64,000 nt of DNA. Source: Janibacter sp. CX7. Its GTDB lineage: Bacteria > Actinomycetota > Actinomycetes > Actinomycetales > Dermatophilaceae. The notes below the pieces were generated by a model. It did no database searches and had not been told where the DNA came from. It saw nothing but the letters and a program-made list of their open reading frames with translations. Every line of letters starts with the position of its first letter. The stretch's first letter is position 1. This document shows positions 37,431-45,918 of the stretch, one piece after another. The position numbers and the translations under genes were made by a program. The stretch covers positions 2,976,001-3,040,000 of the forward strand of contig NZ_CP101464.1 in assembly GCF_024362365.1 (NCBI RefSeq), read 5' to 3'.

Positions 37431-38594
37431 ATGACCTCGCGCAGCACCCTGATGCTCACCGCCGCCCTCGCCGGCGCCGGCACGCTCCTCGCCCCGGCCG
37501 CCACCGCGGCCCCCGTGCCCGACGGCGGGGTCTCCACGCAGGACCCGATGACCTCCTACGTCATGGAGCGCGACGGCAAGACCCGGGCACAGGCACGCGC
37601 CTACCTGGCGACCAAGGACACCAAGCAGGCCACGCTCCGATCGCTCGAGGCGAAGGGGGTCACGGCCGACGGCGCGTGGTTCGACGGCACCCAGCTCGTC
37701 GTCGGGGTCGACTCCGCAGCCGACGCCGCGAAGGTCCGTGCCGCCGGGCTGCGCCCGAGCACCGCTGTGGGACAACGGGATCTGGACCGCGTCGCGACCA
37801 AGGTGCTGGGCCAGGCCGGCGCCTCGAAGCACGTCGTCACCGTCGGACCCGACCTGCAGCAGGGCGTCGTCGAGGTGCGGATCGCCGCGGACGCACCCGA
37901 CTCCCTTCGCCAGCGCATCGCGGCCATGGACCGGGTGACCGTGACGACCGCCGACGAGCTGACGACGCAGGCCGACGTCGTCCCGGGCCGGATCATGGAC
38001 CTCTCCCCCGGGACCAACTGCTCGCTCGGCTACCCGGGCAAGACGTCCAGCGGCAACAACGTCCTGCTCACCGCCGGCCACTGCGTCGAGGGCCTGCCGG
38101 ACATCCTCGACGCCAACGGCACCCACATCGGGCGGGGCACCCACACCCGCTTCCACGAGGGCTACAGCAGCGTCGACATGGGCCTGATGGACATCGACTC
38201 CGAGGACGTCGGCCAGCCCTACGTCGACAGCCGCGGCCACTCCGGGTACTACGCCGTCCAGGGCGCGAGCAAGAACGCGGTCGGCTCCGAGATCTGCAAG
38301 GCCGGCAACACGACGGGCTGGACCTGCGGCACGATCAAGGCCTACAACCGCACCGTCAACTACGGCGGCACCATCGTCTCCGGCCTCGCCGAGGCGAGCG
38401 TGTGCACGGAGGGCGGCGACTCCGGTGGCGCCTACATCGGCGTCGGCAACCTCGCCCAGGGCATGACCTCCGGCGGTCCCGTCGGTGCCGACTGCGGGTA
38501 CAACCGCGGCTACGCGGCCGGCTCCTACAGCTTCTACCAGCCGGTCGTCGACGCGGCGAACTACTACGGCGTCACGATCGACACGGCGAACTGA
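37431..38594 (+). CDS. Secreted S1 family serine protease, streptogrisin-like
   Basis: The 387-residue preproprotein has a signal peptide (LMLTAALAGAGTLLAPAATA), an alpha-lytic/streptogrisin propeptide to about residue 190, and a trypsin-fold mature enzyme. The catalytic triad is visible: His in LLTAGHCVEG, Asp in SSVDMGLMDID and Ser in EGGDSGGAY. Cys pairs around CSLGYPGK and CKAGNTTGWTCG fit the family disulfides. It is exported unfolded and matured by self-cleavage. The start is fixed by GAAGGAG seven bases upstream. It is monocistronic and closed by a large hairpin. Confidence 0.93.
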   Translation: MTSRSTLMLTAALAGAGTLLAPAATAAPVPDGGVSTQDPMTSYVMERDGKTRAQARAYLATKDTKQATLRSLEAKGVTADGAWFDGTQLVVGVDSAADAAKVRAAGLRPSTAVGQRDLDRVATKVLGQAGASKHVVTVGPDLQQGVVEVRIAADAPDSLRQRIAAMDRVTVTTADELTTQADVVPGRIMDLSPGTNCSLGYPGKTSSGNNVLLTAGHCVEGLPDILDANGTHIGRGTHTRFHEGYSSVDMGLMDIDSEDVGQPYVDSRGHSGYYAVQGASKNAVGSEICKAGNTTGWTCGTIKAYNRTVNYGGTIVSGLAEASVCTEGGDSGGAYIGVGNLAQGMTSGGPVGADCGYNRGYAAGSYSFYQPVVDAANYYGVTIDTAN

Positions 38595-38620
38595 CCCTCC
38601 TCACCCACGCTCGACCCTTC

Positions 38621-38682
38621 GCATCCCCCTATGGCAATGCAGAGTCTCGATGTCGAGAGACCGCATTGCCGTAGGGGGATGC
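38621..38682. repeat. 62-bp near-perfect hairpin
   Basis: Twenty-bp arms (GCATCCCCCTATGGCAATGC, one mismatch) continue inward through GTCTCGA-tg-TCGAGAGAC. It lies between two convergent genes and may act as a bidirectional terminator. It is unlike the other repeat families in the window. Confidence 0.75.
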
Positions 38683-38694
38683 AATGTGGGGCCC

Positions 38695-39405
38695 TCAGCC
38701 GGACACGTCCGCGAGGGTCAAGGGCGTGCGCGAGCGAAGGGCGAGCTCGGCCACCTGGGCGAGGTAGAGCTCCGCGCACCCGAGTGCGTCGGCTAGCGGG
38801 TCGTGGGCGCGGTAGCGGGGCAGGCCGAAGCGCTGGCGCGCGGCCGCGAGCCGCAGCTCACCGCCTGCGGGCTCGGGTCCGGTGCCGAGCGGTCCCTCGA
38901 GGACCCGACGCTGCAGCCGCATCGTGTCCACGGACGGTGGGACGAAGGGGGAGCCGAAGACCCGCGCGCACTCGGCCGAGATGAAACCCGCCTCGAGACC
39001 GGCGTGGTGGGCGAGCAGCACCCGACCGGCCAAGGCATCGAGCAGCCGCGCGAGGGCCTCGCCCGATGGCACCCCTGCGGCCACCGCATCATCGGTCAGT
39101 CCGTGGAGGGTCGCGGACTCACCGACGTCCGATCCCGGCCTGACGACGAGACGTCCGGCGCCCCCGAGGACCACGCCCAGCCTGTCGATGGGCACCCACG
39201 CGATCGCGACGATCCGGTCCCGGCCCGGGTCCAGGCCGGTCGTCTCGAGGTCGACGGCGAGCAGCGGCAGCTCGGCCACCGGGGTCCCGGGCGTCGGCGT
39301 CGGGACCGTCAGGTGGTCCCGCAGCGGGCCGGCCGGCGCGCGCCGGGCCGCGGCCTCCCGGCGTCGGGCCTCTCTCCCACCGCGCGCACCTCCACGCCAG
39401 ATCAT
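38695..39405 (-). CDS. DnaQ-like 3'-5' exonuclease domain protein
   Basis: The 236-residue DEDD exonuclease has ExoI LLAVDLETTGLDPGRD (Asp, Glu), a middle LLAHHAGLEAGFI block (ExoII-like) and ExoIII YRAHDPLADALGCAELYL (His, Asp). Homologues include the proofreading epsilon-like exonucleases that accompany DUF294 proteins in actinobacteria. Its ATG overlaps the stop of the DUF294 gene (ATGA), so they are made together. Its nucleic acid substrate is unknown. Confidence 0.9.
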   Translation of the reverse strand: MIWRGGARGGREARRREAAARRAPAGPLRDHLTVPTPTPGTPVAELPLLAVDLETTGLDPGRDRIVAIAWVPIDRLGVVLGGAGRLVVRPGSDVGESATLHGLTDDAVAAGVPSGEALARLLDALAGRVLLAHHAGLEAGFISAECARVFGSPFVPPSVDTMRLQRRVLEGPLGTGPEPAGGELRLAAARQRFGLPRYRAHDPLADALGCAELYLAQVAELALRSRTPLTLADVSG

Positions 39406-41306
39406 GTCCAGCGCTGCCCGGGGTGCCACTGGGCCAGCGCACGCTGGGCCCGGCGCACGACGTGGAAGGCCTCCCGTAGGGCGCGCCGATCGAAGGTCGT
39501 CAGGTCGTCGGGCGAGATCCACGAGGTGACGGGCAGGCCGGCCTCCTGCTGTCGGGACTGGTGTGCCAGACGCACGTGGGAGATGAACTCGAGGGCGTCG
39601 ACGAGGCCCTCCGCCGTCTCGGGCGCGAGTCCACCCGGTCCGGCGACGGCACGCAGGCGGGCCCGGGTGTTGACGACCGTCAGGCCCGCGGCGAGCGCAT
39701 GGACCCGGGCGAGGTCGACGATGGCCCCGACGCCGCCGCGCTTGAGGTCGAGCAGGTCCTTGTGCTCACCGCTGCGCCCGAGGACGAAGCCGCGGAAGAA
39801 GCCGAGCGGCGGATCGTTGTCGACGGCCTGCGCGGTCAGGTGCCCGAGGAGGTTGCGCGCCCCGGGCAGCCGTCCGGCGACCTCGTTGACGAGGGCGGCG
39901 TGCAGCTCGTGGTCGCCCGCCAGCGGCCGGGAGTCGAAGAAGATGCTCGCGCCGAGCACGGCATCGGGGACCGGCTCGTCGAGCCACTGGGCGAACTCGG
40001 CGCGCCACCCCGAGAGCCGCTGGTGCCAGCGCGGATTGGTCGCCATGACGTCCCCGGGGCAGCGGGGGTGCCCGGCCGCCTCCAACCCGGCGACGACCTG
40101 CTCGGCGAGGGCCGCGACGTAGTCCTCTGCCCTCTCCGGCGCGTCGTCGGCGATGATCACCGCGTGGTCCTGGTCGCTGCCGAGCGCCTGCTCGTGGCGT
40201 GCCCGTGACCCGAGGACCATCCAGCACATCCGGGGCGCCGGCCCCATCCCGCGGGCCGCGAGGTCCTCGTGGGCGAGGGCGATGAGCCGGCGCTCGACCG
40301 CGTCGCCGACCGACGTGACGACCCGGGTGATGTCGTCGGCGCTCACGTCCTGCTCGAGCAGCTGCTGCACGAGCCTCGGTGTCCGGGCCGCGAAGTCGAC
40401 CACGCCGGCGACATCGGTCTGCTTGGCGACGTCGCCGACGATGTGCACGGCGCTCACCCGCTCGAGGCGCATGAGGTCCGTCGTCGTCACCACGCCCACC
40501 GGTGCGCCGCCCTCGACCACCGGCAGGTGGTGCACATTGGCCTCGGTCATCGTGAGCAGCAGCTCGAGCGCCGACGCGTCGGCCGGCGCCACGACCGGGT
40601 CACTCGTCATCACGTCGCTCACGGGCTGCCTGGGGTCGACGCCGGCGGCGAGGACCCGACGGCGCAGGTCGCGGTCGGTGAGGATGCCCACGAGTCGCTC
40701 GCCCTCGACGACGAGCAGGCTGGAGACCCCTTCGTCGGTCATGGTCCGCGCAGCCTGCGCGATCTCCCCGTCCGCGCGCACGGTGACCGGCGCCCGGTGC
40801 GCCAGGTCGCGCGCTGACGTCCGGAGGATCGGCTCGCCGTGCCGGCCCGTCGCGACGGCGGTGGCGGCCGCGCGCAGGAGCCCGGCGCGTTCCCCTTCGA
40901 AGTGCTCGGCGAAGACCTCGTGCTCCCGCCGCAGCTCGTGGAAGACCTCGGCCGGCAGGTGCAGGGCGAGCGTGTCCTCGATGGCGACGACGTCGAAGCG
41001 GGACGGGTTGCGGCCCACGAGGGTCGTCGAGCCACAGGCCGAGCCCTCCGCGCCGCGGAAGACGAGCCGGCCCTCCGCGTCATGCGTCTCGATCGCACCG
41101 GACCGGATGATCATCAGCTCGTCGCTGTCCCGGCCGACCGTCATCAGGTGGCTGCCGCGCCGGTGGTAGCGGACCGTCAGCCGGCCGGCCAGGTCATGCC
41201 GCACCCGATGGGGCAGCGCGTCGAAGGGGGCGTGCAGCGCCAGGAAGTCGACGACCTCCGTCAGCTCGGTCTCGGCCATGCCCCATGGTGGCAGGCTCGC
41301 GGTCAC
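39402..41306 (-). CDS. DUF294 nucleotidyltransferase-like protein with cNMP-binding and CBS domains
   Basis: The roughly 630-residue protein has a cyclic-nucleotide-binding fold (about 30-130, with RGAEGSACGSTTLVGRNPSR), a CBS pair (about 165-285, VMTSDPVVAPADASALELLL) and the DUF294 nucleotidyltransferase-like domain. The DUF294 domain has GSRARHEQALGSDQDHAVII at about 370-389 and a C-terminal substrate-binding helical domain. The GSxxRxE...DxD layout is like GlnD/GlnE-type transferases. The GTG at 41306 overlaps the RskA stop. An ATG at 41279 (MAETELTEVVDF) is equally plausible. It is coupled downstream to the exonuclease. It probably senses an adenine nucleotide and modifies an unknown target. 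Confidence 0.88.
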   Translation of the reverse strand: MTASLPPWGMAETELTEVVDFLALHAPFDALPHRVRHDLAGRLTVRYHRRGSHLMTVGRDSDELMIIRSGAIETHDAEGRLVFRGAEGSACGSTTLVGRNPSRFDVVAIEDTLALHLPAEVFHELRREHEVFAEHFEGERAGLLRAAATAVATGRHGEPILRTSARDLAHRAPVTVRADGEIAQAARTMTDEGVSSLLVVEGERLVGILTDRDLRRRVLAAGVDPRQPVSDVMTSDPVVAPADASALELLLTMTEANVHHLPVVEGGAPVGVVTTTDLMRLERVSAVHIVGDVAKQTDVAGVVDFAARTPRLVQQLLEQDVSADDITRVVTSVGDAVERRLIALAHEDLAARGMGPAPRMCWMVLGSRARHEQALGSDQDHAVIIADDAPERAEDYVAALAEQVVAGLEAAGHPRCPGDVMATNPRWHQRLSGWRAEFAQWLDEPVPDAVLGASIFFDSRPLAGDHELHAALVNEVAGRLPGARNLLGHLTAQAVDNDPPLGFFRGFVLGRSGEHKDLLDLKRGGVGAIVDLARVHALAAGLTVVNTRARLRAVAGPGGLAPETAEGLVDALEFISHVRLAHQSRQQEAGLPVTSWISPDDLTTFDRRALREAFHVVRRAQRALAQWHPGQRWT

Positions 41307-42097
41307 GCCTGGTCGGTCAGGGATCCGCGCACCAAGCTGTCACCGGAGTGCTCGGGCTGGTCGTCGTAGGCCTCGTGCGAGATGTCGACGACCACGTAGC
41401 CCTGGTCGAGCAGGTCCTGGGTGATGGGGAAGGACTCCGCACCCTGCGAGCCGTCGAGGACTCCCACCGAGACCATCCGCTTGCCGTCACGGTTGATCAA
41501 CCAGACCTCGGCGTAGCCATCAGGGACCGTGACCTCCGCGGCGGAGACCTCCAGCGAGACCCTGCCCTCGCGCTGCTCGACCGTGGCGACGCCCCGCGAC
41601 TCGCCGGTGTCGAGGGTGTCCAGCTCGGCCGAAGCGATCGTGCGCTGATCCGGTTCACCCAGACGGTCGGCCAGCTGGCTGCCACCCACCCCGACGAGGA
41701 GGCCGGCGATGCACGCCGCGACCAGCCATGTCACGGCAGGTCGACGCCCGGTGCGGCCGTACCCGCGAGCGGCTCGACCGTCACTACGCCCGGTTGGGGA
41801 CTGGATCCCCTGGGAGTCCGCAGCCGCGCCCTCGGACGATGCCGGGTCGACCTCTCCGGCGTCATCGATCTCCGCCCGGATCCGCGACCACGTCGTGGAC
41901 GGGGGTGGGGTGAGCGTGGTGGTCGCCGCCTCACGGGTCACCGCGACGGTGTGCACGTATGACTCCAGGCCTTCACGGCACTGGTCGCAGTCGTCGACGT
42001 GCTGGCTCTCCTGCGGCGACGCGGACTCGCCCAGCGCGAGGTCGATCAGACGGTCCTCCGGGAGATGGTCGTCGGGGACGGGTGCGAGACGGGTCAT
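41303..42097 (-). CDS. rskA: Anti-sigma-K factor RskA-like membrane protein
   Basis: The 264-residue single-pass protein has an N-terminal zinc anti-sigma domain (H-x3-C-x2-C in QHVDDCDQCREG), a Pro/Ser linker, one membrane helix (VTWLVAACIAGLLVGVGG, about 123-140) and an extracytoplasmic RskA domain. The RskA domain contains EVWLINRDGKRMVSVGVLDG. It should hold SigK inactive until cut by regulated intramembrane proteolysis. Its ATG overlaps the sigK stop (ATGA), which suits one-to-one synthesis. Confidence 0.92.
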   Translation of the reverse strand: MTRLAPVPDDHLPEDRLIDLALGESASPQESQHVDDCDQCREGLESYVHTVAVTREAATTTLTPPPSTTWSRIRAEIDDAGEVDPASSEGAAADSQGIQSPTGRSDGRAARGYGRTGRRPAVTWLVAACIAGLLVGVGGSQLADRLGEPDQRTIASAELDTLDTGESRGVATVEQREGRVSLEVSAAEVTVPDGYAEVWLINRDGKRMVSVGVLDGSQGAESFPITQDLLDQGYVVVDISHEAYDDQPEHSGDSLVRGSLTDQA

Positions 42098-42657
42098 CGG
42101 TTCACCTCCTCGAGGTGCTTGCGCAGGTGGGTCAAACCTCTCCTGACATGACTCTTGACGGTGCCCAGTGGCAGCTGCAGCGTCTGGGCGATGTCCTCGT
42201 GGCGTCGGTCGTCGATGACCGCCATGCGGATGATCGTGGCCCGCGGGTCCCCGAGCGCCTGCAGGGCGTCGGCCAGGTACACCTGTTCCACCACGTCCTG
42301 GGCCGCGGTGACCGATGGGCCCGCCTCATGGACGAAGGCGCGCTCGTCACGCGAGCGGCGGGCACGTGCGGCGTGCAGGTCGGCGCACCTTCTTCGGGTC
42401 ACCGTGGCAAGCCACCCACCCAGCGAGCCGCCTCCCGGGTCGAGAGAGGCGCGCCCCTTCCACAATGCGACGAAGACCTGCTGCGTGATGTCCTCGGCCT
42501 CGTGGTGCTCGCCGACCGAACGCTGGGCGATGGTGTGCACCAGCGCGCCGAACCGCTGGTAGGCCTCGGCGAGGGCTGACTCGTCCCCGTCGACCAGTCG
42601 GTGCATCAGGTCCTCACCCATGGCCGCCTGCACGGGATCACCGGTCACGCGAGTCAC
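42094..42657 (-). CDS. sigK: ECF sigma factor, SigK-like
   Basis: The 187-residue ECF sigma factor has region 2 in RFGALVHTIAQRSVGEHHEAEDITQQVFVALW (in part: HEAEDITQQVFVALW) and region 4 in LQLPLGTVKSHVRRGLTHLR. The overlap with rskA identifies the SigK group. A TATAGT hexamer stands seven bases upstream of an in-frame GTG at 42648, so an internal leaderless promoter starting there is possible. The annotated GTG is at 42657. The gene lies 12 bp after the sortase gene. A SigK-type promoter at 44281-44308 would make the whole run self-activating. Confidence 0.93.
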   Translation of the reverse strand: MTRVTGDPVQAAMGEDLMHRLVDGDESALAEAYQRFGALVHTIAQRSVGEHHEAEDITQQVFVALWKGRASLDPGGGSLGGWLATVTRRRCADLHAARARRSRDERAFVHEAGPSVTAAQDVVEQVYLADALQALGDPRATIIRMAVIDDRRHEDIAQTLQLPLGTVKSHVRRGLTHLRKHLEEVNR

Positions 42658-42669
42658 TATAGGGCGGCC

Positions 42670-43398
42670 TCAACCATCGACCCGCGATGCGACCGCGACG
42701 ACATTGTCCTCGTAGCTGCGAGTCCGTGGGTCGTAGTCACCGCCACAGGTGACGATGTGCAGGCGGGCAGGGCCGGTGCGGTCGAAGAGCGCGTCTACGT
42801 CGAGCGCGTCCTTCGCGTGGTGGTCCACGCGCCGGATCTCGTAGGTCACCAGGTCGTCACCGACGGTGACCGTCACCCGATCACCTCGTTGCACCTCGTC
42901 CAAGCGGGACAACGGACCGACCTGACCCGCCGTGTCCGTGTGCGCCGAGATGACGCTGGCTCCCGAGGCCGACCCCGGCGCCGGGCCGAAGCGGTACCAG
43001 CCAGCCGTCCCGGGGTCCTCGGGGATCACCATGAGTCGACCGCCGTCCACACCGACCGGGACCACGGGCAGATCCGCTCCCAGGGACGGGATCTCCAGCC
43101 GCGAGGGCGGTGTCGCCTCGGACGTGGGCTGCCCGAGCGCTGCCGACCTCGTCCGCGGACCGGACGAGGACGCCCCCGACGCAGAGGCCGGCGTCGACGC
43201 CTGGCGCGTCGGGCTCGACCGCGACGGCTGCGACGGGCCCGACCCTGCCGACCCCGAGGGCGCGAGCGCCTCCCGGGTGTCGGCAGGGTCGGTCAATCTC
43301 GACGGGGACGTGAGGCCGTCGGTGACGACGAATCCGCCGCCTCCGGCGAGCACCGCGGCGATGGCGACCATCGCCAGCCTCTTCCTGTCGAGATCCAT
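42670..43398 (-). CDS. Class E/F sortase
   Basis: The 242-residue transpeptidase has an N-terminal membrane anchor (LAMVAIAAVLAGGGGFVV), a long Ser/Pro/Ala linker (about 30-95) and a sortase barrel. The catalytic His is in VISAHTDTAGQ, Cys in HIVTCGGDYD and Arg in NVVAVASR. It would cut a C-terminal sorting signal on the outer membrane face and attach the protein to the wall. The ATG at 43398 follows GAGGCGG. The preceding gene ends with a sortase-type tail and is the likely substrate. Confidence 0.92.
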   Translation of the reverse strand: MDLDRKRLAMVAIAAVLAGGGGFVVTDGLTSPSRLTDPADTREALAPSGSAGSGPSQPSRSSPTRQASTPASASGASSSGPRTRSAALGQPTSEATPPSRLEIPSLGADLPVVPVGVDGGRLMVIPEDPGTAGWYRFGPAPGSASGASVISAHTDTAGQVGPLSRLDEVQRGDRVTVTVGDDLVTYEIRRVDHHAKDALDVDALFDRTGPARLHIVTCGGDYDPRTRSYEDNVVAVASRVDG

Positions 43399-43411
43399 GC
43401 GCCGCCTCACG

Positions 43412-44230
43412 TCAGTCGCGCACCGGGGACACGCGACGGGTCATGAGCAGCACGGCACCTCCGGCGAGCACGGCGGCGGCACCGGCAGCACCCATGGCGG
43501 CGTACGAGCCGGTGTCGGCCTGGCCGCCGGTACCGCTCGGCACCCCACCCGGGGAGCTGTGCAGGCCGGAGATCTCCTGGACCGCGAGGTCGAGGTTGTC
43601 GTCCTCGGCCGAGCCCCACGCGTAGACGATGGTGTTGGTGCCCTCCTTGAGGGTGACGTCGGCGGGCCCGATGGCGACGTCGTCGGTGCCGGCGAGGACG
43701 ACGTCCGCCGAGATCGTGCCGGCGGCGAGGTCGGTCTTGCCCTCCTTCGGGTTCGTCACGTCGGCGAAGGCCACCTCGCCGTTGGCGCGGACGTCCACGG
43801 CCGGAGCCGCCGCCGTGTGGCGCACCGTCAGCCGCGCCTGGCCCGGCTCGGTGGCGGACACGTCGTTGGCGAAGGGGGTGAGGACCGGGTTGCCGTCGGC
43901 GTCCAGGTGGGCCGCGACGGTGATGTTGGTGCCGGCCTCGACGGCGACGTCCTGTGCCTCGATGACGGCGTCGCCGTCGGCTCCGGCACCGGCCGCGGTG
44001 ACCTTGAGGTCGTACTCCCCGGCGGGCAGGGGCATCGGGTCGGTGATCGTCCCCGGCTCGAAGTCCTCGAGGAGGACGTCGCCGTTGGCGTACACATCGA
44101 CCGTGGCCTCCGGCACCCCGTGGAGGATGCTGACCGTGGCGTCACCCTCGGCGGCGAAGGACGGGGCGCTCAGGACGGTGACGAATCCCGTCGACAGGGC
44201 GGCGATGGCGATGGGGCGGGTGAGTCGCAT
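43412..44230 (-). CDS. DUF4397 surface protein with C-terminal sorting signal
   Basis: The 272-residue protein has a Sec signal peptide (to SAPSFAA), two DUF4397 repeats (SILHGVPEATVDVYANGD and RLTVRHTAAAPAVDVRANGE) and a C-terminal sorting signal. The signal consists of QADTG, a membrane helix (AAMGAAGAAAVLAGGAVLLM) and a basic RR tail. It should be anchored to the wall by the sortase encoded 13 bp downstream. AGGAG precedes the ATG. A SigK-type promoter ends about 50 bp upstream, as for the SigK-controlled surface antigens of mycobacteria. Confidence 0.88.
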   Translation of the reverse strand: MRLTRPIAIAALSTGFVTVLSAPSFAAEGDATVSILHGVPEATVDVYANGDVLLEDFEPGTITDPMPLPAGEYDLKVTAAGAGADGDAVIEAQDVAVEAGTNITVAAHLDADGNPVLTPFANDVSATEPGQARLTVRHTAAAPAVDVRANGEVAFADVTNPKEGKTDLAAGTISADVVLAGTDDVAIGPADVTLKEGTNTIVYAWGSAEDDNLDLAVQEISGLHSSPGGVPSGTGGQADTGSYAAMGAAGAAAVLAGGAVLLMTRRVSPVRD

Positions 44231-44280
44231 GGCGTTGCTCCTGGTGTGTGGGACGGACGCCTCCTGACGTCCTGCCCCTA

Positions 44281-44308
44281 CTTCGGCCACCACCCGTCGC
44301 AGGGATGC
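44281..44308 (-). promoter_or_regulatory. Candidate SigK promoter
   Basis: On the minus strand GCATCC (44308-44303), a 16-bp spacer and CCGAAG (44286-44281) closely match the mycobacterial SigK consensus CCATCC-N16/17-CCGAAT. The DUF4397 start codon is about 50 nt downstream. This implies autoregulation of the DUF4397-sortase-sigK-rskA operon. Confidence 0.65.
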
Positions 44309-44383
44309 ACCTCGGCACAACTTTTTTTCGTGACCCGCTGGACGTGCGCGCGGCGAACCTGTGAGTCGCCAGGAGGAGGCTGG

Positions 44384-45886
44384 TCAGGCCGAGTGCGTCA
44401 TCCGCCCACCGACGAAGGTCGCGAGCACCCGCGTCTGCCGCAGCCGCGCCGCCTGCTCCGCGGTGCCGGACAGCCCTGCGGGACAAGGGTCCTCGTCGAC
44501 GAGCACGATGTCAGCCGGTCCGCCGACGGCGATCTCGGTGACGCCGTCGGTCGAGGCGTCCAGTGCCTCGCGGGGGGTGAGCGCCTGCTCCGGGGCCCAC
44601 GGCTCGCGCTCGTCGGCGCTGCGGTGGACGGCGGCCGACATCGCCAGCCACGGGTCGAGCGGGGAGACCGGCGCATCCGACCCCAGTCGAAGGGGGATCC
44701 CCGCCTGCGTCATCGACCGCAGGGCGAAGCACCGGTCGAGCCGGTCGGGCCACAGGGCTTCGGTCGAGTCCCGGTCGTCGAGCAGGTGCGCGGGTTGGAC
44801 GCTCGCGACCAGCCCCAGGTCGGCGAAGCGCTGCAGCGCCTCCATCCGCACGAGCTGCGCGTGCTCGATGGTGCCGCGGGCACCGCTCGCGGCGTAGGCG
44901 TCGAGCGCGTCGAGCAGTGCCTGGTCGCCGATCGCGTGGACCGCGCCGTCGAGGCCGTGCGCGTGGGCGCGCCGGAGCAGCTGGGTGAGCTCCTCGGGCC
45001 CGACGGTGCTCTTGCCGTGCGGGTCGCCGAGATCGTCGTCTGTGACGAAGGGTTCGCAGCACCAGGCGGTGCGGGTGTTGAGCGAGCCGTCGGTGATGAC
45101 CTTGAGCGGGCCCATCGTCACGAGGCCGGTCTCGTCGAGCACGTCGCCGGTGCGCATGCCGGCCGCGATCGCCTCGCCGAGGCCCTCGGGATAGGTCGCC
45201 GGGCGCACCCGCAGCAGGTCGAGGCCGTCGGCGGTGCGCTGCGGCCACTCGAGCCGCCCAGCCTCGAACTCCATGTCGGCGATGCCGACGACCCCCTTCG
45301 CCGCGGCGGCTCGCATCGCGGAGTCGAGACTGGCGCGGACGACGGCCGGGTCCTCCGGCAGGTCGGCCAGGCGCTGGTAGATGGGGAACCACTCGTCCTC
45401 GTCGAGGTGTCCCTCGTGGACCGGCAGACCGAGGGCTCGGAAGGCCGCGCTGCTCAGCCACCCGGCGTGGCAGTCCCCGCTGATGAGGATGACCGGCCGG
45501 TCGCCGGCGACGGCGTCGAGCTCGGCGGTGCTCGGCAGGCGGTCCCAGCCGGCCACGCGCCAGCCGAAGCCCTGCACGACGGTCCCGGGCGCCGGTCGCT
45601 CCGCGGCGAGGTGGCGCGCGACCCGGGCCGTGACATCCTCGGGGCTCGCGGTGTCCGCGACGTCGACCCGGCGGGACATCGCCGCCCACTGGCCGAAGTG
45701 GACGTGTGCGTCCCACAGCCCCGGGAGCGCGAGCGCTCCGCCGGCGTCATGGACCTCGGCCCCCGCGGTGGTGAGGTGCTCGCCGATCTCGGCGATCCTC
45801 CCTTCGCGCAGCCGGATGTCCACGGGTGCGGCGCCGGGTCGCAGGCGGGCGCCACGGATCAGCGCATGCGGGACGAAGGGGGCCAT
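44384..45886 (-). CDS. Amidohydrolase family protein (YtcJ-like)
   Basis: The 500-residue metal-dependent hydrolase has the small N-terminal beta domain, the metal motif DAHVHFGQ, then HAIGDQALLDALDAYA and the late Asp in LGSDAPVSPLDPW. The C-terminal STDGVTEIAVGGPADIVLVD segment is typical of the YtcJ/exoenzyme regulatory AepA branch. The ATG at 45886 is used. A GTG three codons upstream is possible. It is divergent from the nucleosidase gene. Substrate unknown. Confidence 0.9.
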   Translation of the reverse strand: MAPFVPHALIRGARLRPGAAPVDIRLREGRIAEIGEHLTTAGAEVHDAGGALALPGLWDAHVHFGQWAAMSRRVDVADTASPEDVTARVARHLAAERPAPGTVVQGFGWRVAGWDRLPSTAELDAVAGDRPVILISGDCHAGWLSSAAFRALGLPVHEGHLDEDEWFPIYQRLADLPEDPAVVRASLDSAMRAAAAKGVVGIADMEFEAGRLEWPQRTADGLDLLRVRPATYPEGLGEAIAAGMRTGDVLDETGLVTMGPLKVITDGSLNTRTAWCCEPFVTDDDLGDPHGKSTVGPEELTQLLRRAHAHGLDGAVHAIGDQALLDALDAYAASGARGTIEHAQLVRMEALQRFADLGLVASVQPAHLLDDRDSTEALWPDRLDRCFALRSMTQAGIPLRLGSDAPVSPLDPWLAMSAAVHRSADEREPWAPEQALTPREALDASTDGVTEIAVGGPADIVLVDEDPCPAGLSGTAEQAARLRQTRVLATFVGGRMTHSA

Positions 45887-45918
45887 GCTCGGCACGATAC
45901 GACGGATACGGTGGCGCC

